Of a stretch of DNA of 36,015 bases, positions 1 through 7,626 are shown piece after piece. Position 1 is the stretch's first letter. Every line of letters begins with the position of its first letter. Position numbers and translations under genes: made by a program. The notes beneath the pieces are model-generated. The model was given only the letters and a program-made list of their open reading frames with translations. It ran no database searches and was not told where the DNA came from. This DNA is from DATKBT01 sp035546295 (GTDB lineage Bacteria > Acidobacteriota > Thermoanaerobaculia > Multivoradales > Multivoraceae). The stretch covers positions 1-36,015 of the forward strand of contig DATKBT010000026.1 of NCBI GenBank assembly GCA_035546295.1, read 5' to 3'.

Positions 1-232
1 CCGCAAGCGGGCGCGGCTGGGTCGACCAGGCCACAGCCGTTTCTCTAGGCGATCGCAGCGGCTTGATCGAACTTTGACCGTTTCGTGAGCCTTGGTCTCG
101 CGCTTGCGCGAGGCCAACGACCGCCGCCTGCCGCAAGGCAGGCAAGCACCTTGGTCTTGCGCTTGCGCGAGGCCAACGACCGCCGCCTGCCGCAAGGCAG
201 GCAAGAACTTCCAGCTGGCCTCGTCGACCTAG
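1..232 (+). repeat. Dispersed modular repeat, copy A (two-cassette form, cut by window start)
   Basis: This is one of four related elements in the window. The left inverted end GGTCGACCAGGCCA is at 20-33 and the right end, close to GGCCTCGTCGACCTAG, finishes at 232. Between them is a core also present in copies B and C (about 34-89), followed by a two-hairpin cassette present twice in tandem (90-148 and 149-205, period 59). The left part corresponds to the outer section of copies B and C, so the element probably continues beyond base 1. The right end supplies the stop codon of cofD (CTA at 229-231 on the plus strand, TAG on the minus strand). No protein is encoded that I recognise. Confidence 0.85.
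90..205 (+). repeat. Tandem duplication of the two-hairpin cassette inside copy A
   Basis: Two 57-59-bp units lie head to tail. Each holds a 10-bp stem (arms GGTCTCGCGC and GCGCGAGGCC) and a second hairpin GCCTGCC-GCAA-GGCAGGC with a GNRA-type loop. The second unit differs in the first stem by C to T, which still pairs as a G-U wobble in RNA. The same cassette occurs once in copies B and D and is absent from copy C. Confidence 0.8.
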
Positions 233-1161
233 ACGAGAGCGTGCGCGAGCGCGACCTTGTCGGCCTCGCTCCGCATCACCGTCTGCTCGACCGCCACCTC
301 GACCCCGAGCGCCTCGATCTGGGGCGCGAGGTGACGATCGACCTCGTCGAGTACGAAGCGATCGAGGATGCCGCGCTCCCGGTACCAGCGGGCGACTTCG
401 ACGGCGGTCGCCGGGCGCTCGAGCTCAGCCATGATCTTGGCGGTGGGGCCCTTGATCGCGCGGCCGCCGACGATCGGCGACACCGCCACCACCGGGGCCG
501 AGGTCTCGCGCAGCCCCTCGACCACGCCGGGGATGGCCAAGATGGGGTCCATGCTCAGATAGGGGTTCGAGGGACAGAGGACGACCACGCCCAGCTCGGG
601 ATCGCTCAGGGCCCGCGCGAAGGCCGGCGCAGGGCGCGCGGCCTCCGCGCCCTCGAAGCGCAGGCCGCGCACCGCCGGGGCGCAGCGCTCGCGCACGAAG
701 TAGACCTGGAAGGGGAGATCCCCGGCGGCGGTCTCGACCACCGTGCGCACGGGCTGGTCGCTCATCGGTGCCACCGCCGCCTCCACGCCGAGGGCCCGGC
801 AGAAGGCCGCGGTCACTGCGCTCAGCGTCTCACCGTCGCGCAGGCGACGAGTCCGCTCGACATGGGTCGCCAGGTCGCGATCGCCGAGGCGGAACCAGGA
901 CTCGCCTCCGAGGCGCTCGAGCGCGGCCAGGAAACGCCAGCCCTCCCCCGCCAGACCCCAGCCGGTCTCCGGGTTCGCGAGGCCGGCGAGGGTGTACGTC
1001 ACGGTGTCGAGGTCGGGGGAGACGTGCAGCCCGAGGTGCTCGAAGTCGTCGCCGGTGTTGCACACGACGAGCAGCTCTGCGGGCGGCACCACGCGCGCCA
1101 GACCGAGCGCCAGCTTGGCGCCGCCGACGCCGCCCGAGAGCGCCAGGATGCGACCGCTCAC
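229..1161 (-). CDS. cofD: 2-phospho-L-lactate transferase (CofD/FbiA), F420 biosynthesis
   Basis: Cytosolic enzyme that joins a guanylyl-activated phospholactate-type precursor to the deazaflavin Fo, giving F420-0 or its dehydro form. The 310-residue length matches the family. The glycine-rich start GGVGGAKLALG (residues 10-20), NTGDD (35-39) and LHVSPDLDTVTYTLAG (45-60) are the family signatures that bind metal and nucleotide. The GTG start overlaps the cofE stop as GTGA (1158-1161), so the two are translationally coupled as the last genes of npdG-cofE-cofD. The C-terminus looks complete and ends with a TAG that lies inside the dispersed repeat. Confidence 0.95.
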   Translation of the reverse strand: MSGRILALSGGVGGAKLALGLARVVPPAELLVVCNTGDDFEHLGLHVSPDLDTVTYTLAGLANPETGWGLAGEGWRFLAALERLGGESWFRLGDRDLATHVERTRRLRDGETLSAVTAAFCRALGVEAAVAPMSDQPVRTVVETAAGDLPFQVYFVRERCAPAVRGLRFEGAEAARPAPAFARALSDPELGVVVLCPSNPYLSMDPILAIPGVVEGLRETSAPVVAVSPIVGGRAIKGPTAKIMAELERPATAVEVARWYRERGILDRFVLDEVDRHLAPQIEALGVEVAVEQTVMRSEADKVALAHALV

Positions 1162-1928
1162 CGGAACAGGTCCTGCGCCCGCGGCCGCAGCAGCTTGCTC
1201 GCCGGCGAGTCTCCGGCGACCGCGGCGAGCCCTCGGATCAGCACCGCCGGAACGCCCTCGGCGGCCTGGCCCATGAGGATCGAGGCCGCCGCGGCGAGCT
1301 GGTCCGCGTGACCGACCTCGGTGACCTGGAGCGGACGGCCGAAGAGGTCGGGAGCTCCGCGCAGGTCGACCAGGGCGGGGAGGCCGGCGACCCCGATCGC
1401 GAATCCGACCGTGCCCAGGCGCCAGGGGCGCCCCCAGCTGTCGGCGACGACCACGCCGACCGCCGCGCCCGTGGCGGCATGCAGGCGCGCGCGCAAGTCC
1501 CTCGCCGAGCGGTCGGGATCCTCCGGCAGGAGCAGCACCCGCTCATCGGTGCCCGGCTCCGACGGCTCGACGTTGGAGTGGTCGACTCCGGCGTTGGCGA
1601 GCACGAAGCCGAGCCGGTGCTCGACGATCAGGATGCCCGGCGACGCCCGCACCACCTCCTTCGACTCGCGCAGGATCAGCTCGACCAGGCGCGGGTCCTT
1701 GTCGACGCGCGCCGCGAGCTCGTGGGCCCGCTGCGTCGCCTCCACCGAATCGAGCTCGACGAGGCGGTCCTCCGCCTTGGAGACGATCTTCTGCGCCAGC
1801 ACCAGGACGTCGCCGGTGAGCAGCGAGTCCTGCTCGCGCTCGATCGCCCTCAACAGGAGCGCGACGAGGTCGTCTCCGGCTCGCACCCGGGGCAGGCCGG
1901 CGAGCGGGAGGAGGGTCAGGGTCGACAC
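1158..1928 (-). CDS. cofE: F420-0:gamma-glutamyl ligase (CofE/FbiB N-domain type)
   Basis: Adds gamma-linked glutamates to F420-0 using GTP. The 256 residues match the standalone CofE length. It therefore lacks the C-terminal nitroreductase-like domain found in actinobacterial FbiB. Signatures are AQKIVSKAE (45-53), ANAGVDHSNV (111-120) and DSWGRPWR (163-170) followed by a GTVGFAIGVAG stretch. The GTG start lies 22 nt after npdG, with a GGAG sequence unusually close to it. The stop overlaps the cofD start by 4 nt. Gene order and overlap support one operon for F420 synthesis and use. Confidence 0.95.
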   Translation of the reverse strand: MSTLTLLPLAGLPRVRAGDDLVALLLRAIEREQDSLLTGDVLVLAQKIVSKAEDRLVELDSVEATQRAHELAARVDKDPRLVELILRESKEVVRASPGILIVEHRLGFVLANAGVDHSNVEPSEPGTDERVLLLPEDPDRSARDLRARLHAATGAAVGVVVADSWGRPWRLGTVGFAIGVAGLPALVDLRGAPDLFGRPLQVTEVGHADQLAAAASILMGQAAEGVPAVLIRGLAAVAGDSPASKLLRPRAQDLFR

Positions 1929-1950
1929 GATCTCCGGGCCGCCCCGACGG

Positions 1951-2622
1951 TCAACGACCCTTGGTGGGCGTGCCCGTGATCCGCAGGCCCGAGCCCGCGA
2001 TGCCGTACCGTTTGTTGAGCCCGATCAGCACCGAGGTGAGCGCCTCGGCGGCGGCGGAGTTGGCGAGCGGACCGGCCTCCCATGCGACCATCCCGGCGTC
2101 CTCGACCATCCGCGCGACCTGCGCCCGCGCCTCGATGTCGTCGCCGAACACCAGCACGTCGCAATCGACCGGATGATCCTCGCGCAGGTGCTCGGCGCCG
2201 ACGTTGTGGAAGGCGGAGACCACGCGGGATTCCTCGCCCAGCACCTGCTGCGCGATGAGCGCGGCGCACCCCTCGCGAGGAAGCTGGACCCGCGCGACCT
2301 TGGGCGGCACCAGCGGCACCGTGGTGTCGACCACGACCTTGCCCCGGCACTCGCCGACGATCGACTCGAGCGTCGGCGTCTGGTGCGCGAAGGGAACGGT
2401 GACGACGACGACGTCGCCGGCTTTGGCGGCCTCGGCGTTGCCGGCGCCCGCGATCGACGCCTCGGGAAAGGTCCGAGCCAGCTCTTCGGCGGCGGCGATG
2501 CCCTTCTCGGCGCTGCGAGACCCGATGACGATCGGGTAGCCGGCCCGCGCCCAGCGCCAGGCCAGCCCGCCGCCGAGGTCGCCGGTGCCGCCGATCACGG
2601 CGATGGTCGGTCGTTCGGTCAT
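1951..2622 (-). CDS. npdG: NADPH-dependent F420 reductase (NpdG/Fno-like)
   Basis: Transfers hydride between NADPH and F420, linking the deazaflavin pool to NADP. The 223 residues begin with a Rossmann motif GGTGDLG (11-17). SRS (35-37) follows at the end of the second beta strand, as expected for binding the NADP 2-prime phosphate. FHNVGAEHL-type and ITGTP motifs in the second half resemble archaeal and actinobacterial Fno. It is the first gene of npdG-cofE-cofD, which strongly supports F420 rather than another cofactor. The ATG start has only a weak GAAG sequence upstream. An extended -10 box lies about 60 nt upstream. Confidence 0.93.
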   Translation of the reverse strand: MTERPTIAVIGGTGDLGGGLAWRWARAGYPIVIGSRSAEKGIAAAEELARTFPEASIAGAGNAEAAKAGDVVVVTVPFAHQTPTLESIVGECRGKVVVDTTVPLVPPKVARVQLPREGCAALIAQQVLGEESRVVSAFHNVGAEHLREDHPVDCDVLVFGDDIEARAQVARMVEDAGMVAWEAGPLANSAAAEALTSVLIGLNKRYGIAGSGLRITGTPTKGR

Positions 2623-2682
2623 TGCTTCGAGGAATCTCCGGATCGGATCGCGGGGAGCGTCGGGGCTCGGCGCGGCCGAGCG

Positions 2683-2688
2683 ACGCTA
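2683..2688 (-). promoter_or_regulatory. Candidate extended -10 box for the npdG-cofE-cofD operon
   Basis: On the minus strand the sequence reads TGCTAGCGT, a TGn-extended TANNNT hexamer, in the 110-nt gap between the membrane protein gene and npdG. It would give a leader of about 55 nt. No convincing -35 is visible. The same TGnTANNNT pattern precedes pilZ, the RdgC-like gene and the RRM gene. Confidence 0.4.
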
Positions 2689-2732
2689 GCACGCGCCGGA
2701 CGGGCGACGTCCGGCGAGCGGGCTCGCGATCC

Positions 2733-3182
2733 TCACAGCAGGCTGCGCACGAGATCGAGCCCGGCGCCGAGCGCGACGATCGCGATCAGAGCCGCGAGCA
2801 GGACGCCGATGGCGGCGAAGACGACGCATCCCCAGAACCTGCTCCGGCGAGCACGGCTGGCGTGCTGGCTGGCGGCGAGCGACGCCAGCGCCGCGATCGG
2901 CGGCGCGGTGCGGGCTGCGGGATCGATGGTCGCGATCTCGATGCCGGGCTGGCTCGGATGGCTGAGGAAGAGAGTCCGGTCCTCGAAGCCCGCGACCCTG
3001 GCGACCAGACCGGCCACCGGCAGCTCGGTGACCGCGTCGCCCGCCTGGAAGGTCAGGGCCGAGACGCCGATCGCGATCTCGCCCTGGGTGCCGACGCCGG
3101 GGCTGGTGTCGCAGAACAGTCGCGCCGGGACGATCAGCTCGCCCGCAGGTCCTCGTCGTGCGGTGCCGCCGGTGGCGGTCAA
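2733..3182 (-). CDS. Hypothetical single-pass membrane protein with beta-rich N-terminal domain
   Basis: 149 residues. A beta-rich soluble part (about 15-85) is followed by a basic stretch RARRSR near 108-113 and one strong membrane segment (about 115-140) close to the C-terminus. The arrangement of beta domain, alanine-rich link, basic cluster and membrane helix resembles the N-terminal region of some bacterial M48-type membrane proteases. No HExxH protease domain follows, so this is either a standalone relative or a truncated gene. The TTG start is chosen because an in-frame TAG lies just upstream and GGGAG sits at proper spacing. It begins 20 nt after the RdgC-like gene and is probably cotranscribed with it. 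Function unknown. Confidence 0.65.
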   Translation of the reverse strand: MTATGGTARRGPAGELIVPARLFCDTSPGVGTQGEIAIGVSALTFQAGDAVTELPVAGLVARVAGFEDRTLFLSHPSQPGIEIATIDPAARTAPPIAALASLAASQHASRARRSRFWGCVVFAAIGVLLAALIAIVALGAGLDLVRSLL

Positions 3183-3202
3183 GGGTGCTCCCTACCCCCG
3201 AT

Positions 3203-4195
3203 TCACCGGGCGGGATCGAAGGGGACGACCTGACCGTGGGTCGCGCCGCCGGCGCCGAGCTCTTCGCGCCGCGCCGGCCGCCGTGCACGCGACGACCGGC
3301 CTCGGGCATGCTCCGCGTACTTGCGGTCGAGCAATTCCCAGACCGTCGCGATCCGCTCGATTCGCTCGTCGAGACGCTCGGTCCAGTGCGCGGGCCGCGC
3401 GCGCTCGACACCCAGGGAGGAGATCCGGAAGGTGAGCCCGTCGAGCCGAAAGGTCCCGACGGCGCTCTGAAGCTTGGCCGCGAGCAACTCGATCTCCTGG
3501 TCGAAGTAGCCGTGCAGCTCGTGGAGGACGCCGCCGCTCAGCACGACGCGGGCCTCGCGGGTCTGCAGCTTGACGTAGCCGTCGCTGGGTTCGAACACGA
3601 TCTCGTCGTCCTCGCCCAGCGCCTGCAGGAAGCGGCTGCCGTGGATCGACTGCGTGGCGTCGGAGAGCGCCAGGATCTCGCTCTCGAGGTCCTCCTGGCC
3701 GAGGTCGTTCCAGGGCGTCTTGAAGTCGACCAGCACGCCGACCTTGCGCAGCAGCAGAACGATCTTGCCGAGCACGTTGTTCGAGGTCGTCGCCACGTAG
3801 GAGAGCCTGCGATCGATCACGCCCTCGACGATCTGCGACTGCGGCCGGGCGTCGGCCAGCAGCTCCTCCTCGGCGAGATGGCGCAGCTCGGTGCGACGCT
3901 TGGGCGCCACGAAGGGCGCGCCGGTGGCCTCCTGCTCGGCGGCGACCAGCTCGCGCAGGCGCTCGCGGACCGCGGTGGGATCGGCGCGCAGGCGGTCGAT
4001 GCGCACCCGAAAGGCCCAGCGAGCGGCGCCCACCCGGTATTCGGCTCCGGGCTCGAACGGGACGAAGCCGATCGACTCGCGGACCTCCGAGCCCGGCGCG
4101 ATGGCGCGGAACGCCTGCGACTCGAGGTCGAGGTCGGCGGTGGGGGAGTGGACGTCGAAGCGGGTGCAGGACACGGAGCCGGAGAGCAGCGGCAT
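3203..4195 (-). CDS. RdgC-like protein (recombination-associated exonuclease family, tentative)
   Basis: 330 residues from the ATG at 4195, chosen because GGAG lies 6 nt upstream and the protein then begins MPLLSGSVSCTRFDV, like RdgC-type proteins. A longer reading from 4261 would start upstream of a candidate -10 box. RdgC proteins form DNA-encircling rings that modulate recombination. The middle part has the family pattern of a basic RRTELRHLAEEELL stretch (about 120) before a beta strand and a TSNN turn. The match is by general pattern and I cannot confirm it without a profile search. The following membrane protein gene is close enough to be in the same transcript. Confidence 0.6.
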   Translation of the reverse strand: MPLLSGSVSCTRFDVHSPTADLDLESQAFRAIAPGSEVRESIGFVPFEPGAEYRVGAARWAFRVRIDRLRADPTAVRERLRELVAAEQEATGAPFVAPKRRTELRHLAEEELLADARPQSQIVEGVIDRRLSYVATTSNNVLGKIVLLLRKVGVLVDFKTPWNDLGQEDLESEILALSDATQSIHGSRFLQALGEDDEIVFEPSDGYVKLQTREARVVLSGGVLHELHGYFDQEIELLAAKLQSAVGTFRLDGLTFRISSLGVERARPAHWTERLDERIERIATVWELLDRKYAEHARGRSSRARRPARREELGAGGATHGQVVPFDPAR

Positions 4196-4251
4196 CGGGA
4201 TCTCCGAGGGAACGGTCGTCGGACCAGGCGGGAAGGTCGGTCGAGTGGCGG

Positions 4252-4257
4252 AGACTA
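4252..4257 (-). promoter_or_regulatory. Candidate extended -10 box for the RdgC-like gene
   Basis: The minus strand reads TGGTAGTCT here, a TGn-extended TANNNT box. It predicts transcription starting near 4244 and a leader of about 50 nt to the ATG at 4195, which supports that start over the upstream TTG at 4261. Confidence 0.4.
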
Positions 4258-4471
4258 CCAACGGCCGGAAGGTGTGCGGCGGTGTCGGCGTTGCCGGATT
4301 CCATCACCGGATTCCAGCGCCGATTCGATGGCGCGGGCCGTGCCAAGATGGCGCGAGAGCACGAGAGGCGCTCCGAGGATTCCGCCTGCGAGCGATTGCG
4401 AGCAGTTTCTGGGGCCGTCGGAGCGGCTCGGCGTCACGGAGGTCCGGTTTCGGAGTAGAGATGGTGAAGAC

Positions 4472-7174
4472 ATGCGGGTCCGGCTCAAGCACCAACGTCT
4501 CGCGGAGGAGCTCGCGAAGAGTCCGCAGACCCTCAACCGCTGGGCACAGCGGATGGGGCTCTCGAGCGGTCATCTCTCGCAGCTCGTGAACGGGCAGCGT
4601 CCGTTCCCCACCGCGCGCACACGCCGCAAGATCCTCGACACCCTGGGACTCGCGTTCGAGGAGCTGTTCGAGATCGTGCCGGCGGGGGGTCGGAGCACGG
4701 ATCCCGCCACCGCTCGAACCGAGCCACCTCGAGCGACGAGCTCGCGTGGCTTCTCCAACGCGGGCTCGCCGGCGCCTCGGCGCCGTCCGGCCCGAGGGGA
4801 GTCCTCCATGCCTGTGTTCCTCAGCGACCTCGTGTACGCGTGTCGCCTCCTCCTGCGCCGGCCCGGATTCACCGCCGCGTCGGTCATCACGCTCGCCCTC
4901 GGCATCGGCGCCAACTTCGCGCTGTTCGGCACCGTGAACTCGGTGCTGCTCAAGCCGTTCCCGTTCGAGGAGCCCGAGCGCCTGGTCGACGTCCGGCTGA
5001 TCGCTCCCGAGGAATTCGGCGACCGCCTGATGAGGCAGTCGTGGCTGAATACCCTGGACCTGCGCGAGACCGCCGGCGAAGTGGTCGCTCTCGCGGCGTG
5101 GGATTGGGAGCCCTTCGCGCTGGCCGGCGGCGATCGCCCGCTGCGCGTCGGCGGGCTGCGCGTCACCGCCGACTACTTCGACGTGCTCGGGCTCGATCCG
5201 ATCCTGGGGCGGATGTTCAGCGATCAGGAGGCCGACTCCGGCAGCGAAGTGCTGGTGATCGGCGAGCGCCTGTGGCGCAACCACTTCGGAGGCGACCCGG
5301 CGATCGTCGGCAGGTCGGTGGTGCTCGACGGACGGCCGGCGACGGTGGTCGGCGTGGCGCCCACCGTCGACCCCTACGAGGGCGAGCTGTGGTACCCGCT
5401 GCGTGCCTCCAGCGAGCCCGAGGCGCGCGGGAACTCCTGGCTGGGGGTGCTCGGCCGCATCCGGGGCGAGCACGACCTGGCCAGCGCACAGGCCGCGTTG
5501 CGCAACGCGTTCGACCGGCTGGTCGAGCAGTATCCCGAGCACAACGAGGGGCGCACCATCGTGCTGCAGAGCCTCCGCGACGCCCTGGTCGGGCCGGTCG
5601 AGCCGATCTTCCTGCTGCTGCTCGGAGTGGTGGTGCTGGTGCTGCTCATCGTCTGCGCCAACGTCGCCAACCTGCAGCTCACCCGGTCCACCGAGCGGCA
5701 CCAGGAGATGGCGGTGCGCGCCGCGCTCGGTGCCGGACGACGGCGCCTGCTCGGCCAGTTGCTCACCGAGAGCGCCGTGCTGGCGGTGCTCGGTCTCGCG
5801 GGGGGGCTGGCGCTGGGCTGGCTCGGCGGTCAGCGCATTGCGAGCCTGCTCCCCGGAGACGCCCCGCTGTGGCTCGACACCAGCCCGGACTGGCGGGTCA
5901 TGGCCTACACGGTGACCGCGGCGTTCGCCTCGCTGCTGCTGTTCGGCCTGCTTCCGGCCTGGCGCTCGTCCCGCCGGCGCCCGAGCTCGACGCGGGGGGG
6001 CGGCGCCAGCCGTCCCGAGGGCCGGCTGCGCTCAGCGCTGGCGGTGGCGCAGGTGGCCTTGAGCGCAATCCTGCTGGTCGGCGCCGTGCTGCTGGTGCGC
6101 AGTCTGTTCCGGTTGAACGCCGTGGAGCCCGGCTTCGAGGCCGAGGGCGCGATCGCGGTCGGTCTCGACCTGCTCGCCTACCGGTCCGACGACCAGGAGC
6201 TCGAGCGGATGTTCGACCGCCACATGGAGCGGCTGTCGTCGATCCCGGGAGTGACCGCCGTCGGCGTCACCGACGCGATCCCGTTCGGCTCGCGCACGAA
6301 CTTCATGTCGCTGACCCGAGACGGCGAGGACTACACCCGCGTCCTCGTGCTGCAGGCCACCGCCGGCTACCGCGCCGCGCTCGGCCTGCCGCTGCTCGAA
6401 GGGCGCGACCTCAGCCCTTCGGACCGGCCGGTGGATCAGCCCGAGGTACTGGTCAGCCGCCGGGTCGCCGATCAGATGGAGCTCGAGGCCGGCGACAGTG
6501 TCGTCTGGTTCGGGAGCTTCGAGGAGAACCCGCCGCGCTATCGCGTCGTCGGCATCGTCGGCGACGCGCGCCAACGCGGCCTCGAGCGCGAGCCCGACGG
6601 TGCGGTCTACGTCGCCGCCGACGAACGGCTGATGTCGCGCGGCACCTGGGTGGTGCGCGGCGACGGCGATCCCGAGCCGCTCCTCGAACAGGTGCGCGCC
6701 GCCGTCGCCGAGGTCGATCCGACGCAGCCGCTGCACGACGCCGGCTCGCTCGTGAGCCTGGTCGAGACGTCGCTCTGGCAGCAGCGCTTCGTCACCACCC
6801 TCGCGTGGTTCTTCGCCGCGCTCGCCGCCGCCCTGGCCGCCCTCGGGCTCTACGGCGTCATGGCCTACGACGTCTCGCTGCGCCGGCACGAGCTGGGCGT
6901 TCGCATGGCGCTGGGTGCCGCCGGCGCGCGGGTGGTGCGGATGGTCGCGGGTCAGGGCATGCGCCTGGTGCTGCTCGGCCTCGCCATCGGCCTTCCCCTC
7001 GCCCTGCTCCTGGGTCGAGGCCTGCAGGGCCTGCTCTACGGCGTCGGCGCGTTCGACGGCGTCAGCGTGGTGGCCGCCACCGCTCTGCTCCTGGCGGTGG
7101 GCGCACTCTCGGTGTTCGTGCCCGCGCGGCGGGCGGCGCGCGTCGACCCCGCAACAACGCTGCGTCAGGAGTAG
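4472..7174 (+). CDS. Orphan MacB/FtsX-type permease (ADOP family) with in-frame N-terminal HTH domain
   Basis: Read from ATG 4472 (GGTGA 4 nt upstream) this is 900 residues. Residues 5-70 are an XRE-like helix-turn-helix (WAQRMGLSSGHLSQLVNGQR in the centre), followed by a low-complexity Pro/Arg/Ser linker (70-112). The second Met at 4808 has its own strong GGGGAG site and begins a 788-residue permease. The permease has a membrane helix at its start, a MacB-type periplasmic domain, an FtsX block with three helices, a second periplasmic domain, a second FtsX block, and the closing RRAARVDPATTLRQE. This duplicated architecture is typical of ADOPs. No ABC ATPase is nearby. There is no stop between the HTH and permease, so the gene makes a fusion, or two products from two starts. 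Substrate unknown. Confidence 0.85.
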   Translation: MRVRLKHQRLAEELAKSPQTLNRWAQRMGLSSGHLSQLVNGQRPFPTARTRRKILDTLGLAFEELFEIVPAGGRSTDPATARTEPPRATSSRGFSNAGSPAPRRRPARGESSMPVFLSDLVYACRLLLRRPGFTAASVITLALGIGANFALFGTVNSVLLKPFPFEEPERLVDVRLIAPEEFGDRLMRQSWLNTLDLRETAGEVVALAAWDWEPFALAGGDRPLRVGGLRVTADYFDVLGLDPILGRMFSDQEADSGSEVLVIGERLWRNHFGGDPAIVGRSVVLDGRPATVVGVAPTVDPYEGELWYPLRASSEPEARGNSWLGVLGRIRGEHDLASAQAALRNAFDRLVEQYPEHNEGRTIVLQSLRDALVGPVEPIFLLLLGVVVLVLLIVCANVANLQLTRSTERHQEMAVRAALGAGRRRLLGQLLTESAVLAVLGLAGGLALGWLGGQRIASLLPGDAPLWLDTSPDWRVMAYTVTAAFASLLLFGLLPAWRSSRRRPSSTRGGGASRPEGRLRSALAVAQVALSAILLVGAVLLVRSLFRLNAVEPGFEAEGAIAVGLDLLAYRSDDQELERMFDRHMERLSSIPGVTAVGVTDAIPFGSRTNFMSLTRDGEDYTRVLVLQATAGYRAALGLPLLEGRDLSPSDRPVDQPEVLVSRRVADQMELEAGDSVVWFGSFEENPPRYRVVGIVGDARQRGLEREPDGAVYVAADERLMSRGTWVVRGDGDPEPLLEQVRAAVAEVDPTQPLHDAGSLVSLVETSLWQQRFVTTLAWFFAALAAALAALGLYGVMAYDVSLRRHELGVRMALGAAGARVVRMVAGQGMRLVLLGLAIGLPLALLLGRGLQGLLYGVGAFDGVSVVAATALLLAVGALSVFVPARRAARVDPATTLRQE

Positions 7175-7200
7175 GCGAAGAAGCGGCCGCTTCGCGCCTA
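7172..7200. terminator. Candidate bidirectional terminator hairpin between convergent genes
   Basis: TAGGCG (7172-7177) pairs with CGCCTA (7195-7200) and encloses the palindrome AAGCGGCCGCTT (7181-7192) with a 3/2-nt internal loop. The outer arms begin with the stop codons of the permease (plus) and arfB (minus), so both genes end inside one hairpin. There is no T tract, so the terminator role is inferred from position and symmetry. Confidence 0.5.
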
Positions 7201-7626
7201 CTCCGACTCCACCGCCGGGTTCATCCGGAGCTGCTTCTTCTCGCCGCGAATCTTCTTCTCGCTCAGCCGGCGCTCCTTGGCGCGGCGGCTCTCGCCGCGG
7301 CGCATCTTGCGCGGCTTCTGCCGCTCGGCGGCACGGCGGATGAGCTCGACCAGACGCTCGCGCGCCTCGCGGCGATTGCGCTCGAGCGTGCGATGCCGGC
7401 GTGCTCGGATCATCAGCACCCCATACTTGTCGATTCGTCCCGAGGCGATACGATGGAGGCGCTCCTTGACCTCATCGGGCAGGCTCGGCGAGGAATCGAC
7501 GTCGAACTTGAGCTGGACGGTGGTCGCGACCTTGTTGACGTTCTGCCCTCCGGGTCCCCGCGAGTGAACGAATCGTTCGGTCAGCTCGTTCTCGCCGATC
7601 GTGAGTTGCGGGTTGATGGGGATCAT
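7198..7626 (-). CDS. arfB: Alternative ribosome-rescue factor ArfB (YaeJ-type peptidyl-tRNA hydrolase)
   Basis: 142 residues. Hydrolyses peptidyl-tRNA on ribosomes stalled on truncated mRNA. The catalytic GGQ sits in RGPGGQNVNKV (residues 23-33). The long basic C-terminal tail, rich in Arg and Lys (about 95-140), fits the mRNA channel in this family. The length matches ArfB and is far below class I release factors, and codon-recognition domains are absent. The ATG at 7626 is preceded by AAGGAG at ideal spacing; an upstream ATG in the same frame would add an arginine-rich tail-like extension that is not family-like. It is convergent with the permease. Confidence 0.92.
   Translation of the reverse strand: MIPINPQLTIGENELTERFVHSRGPGGQNVNKVATTVQLKFDVDSSPSLPDEVKERLHRIASGRIDKYGVLMIRARRHRTLERNRREARERLVELIRRAAERQKPRKMRRGESRRAKERRLSEKKIRGEKKQLRMNPAVESE

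Noticed and set aside
85..1311. Plus-strand open frames opposite cofD and cofE
   Set aside because: Low-complexity Arg/Ala/Gly translations typical of antisense frames in GC-rich genes; the minus-strand genes have clear families.
3158..4471. A single very long plus-strand frame running from 3158 into the permease
   Set aside because: The part before 4472 lies opposite the RdgC-like gene and has no family similarity or ribosome site; the protein is taken to start at the HTH domain.
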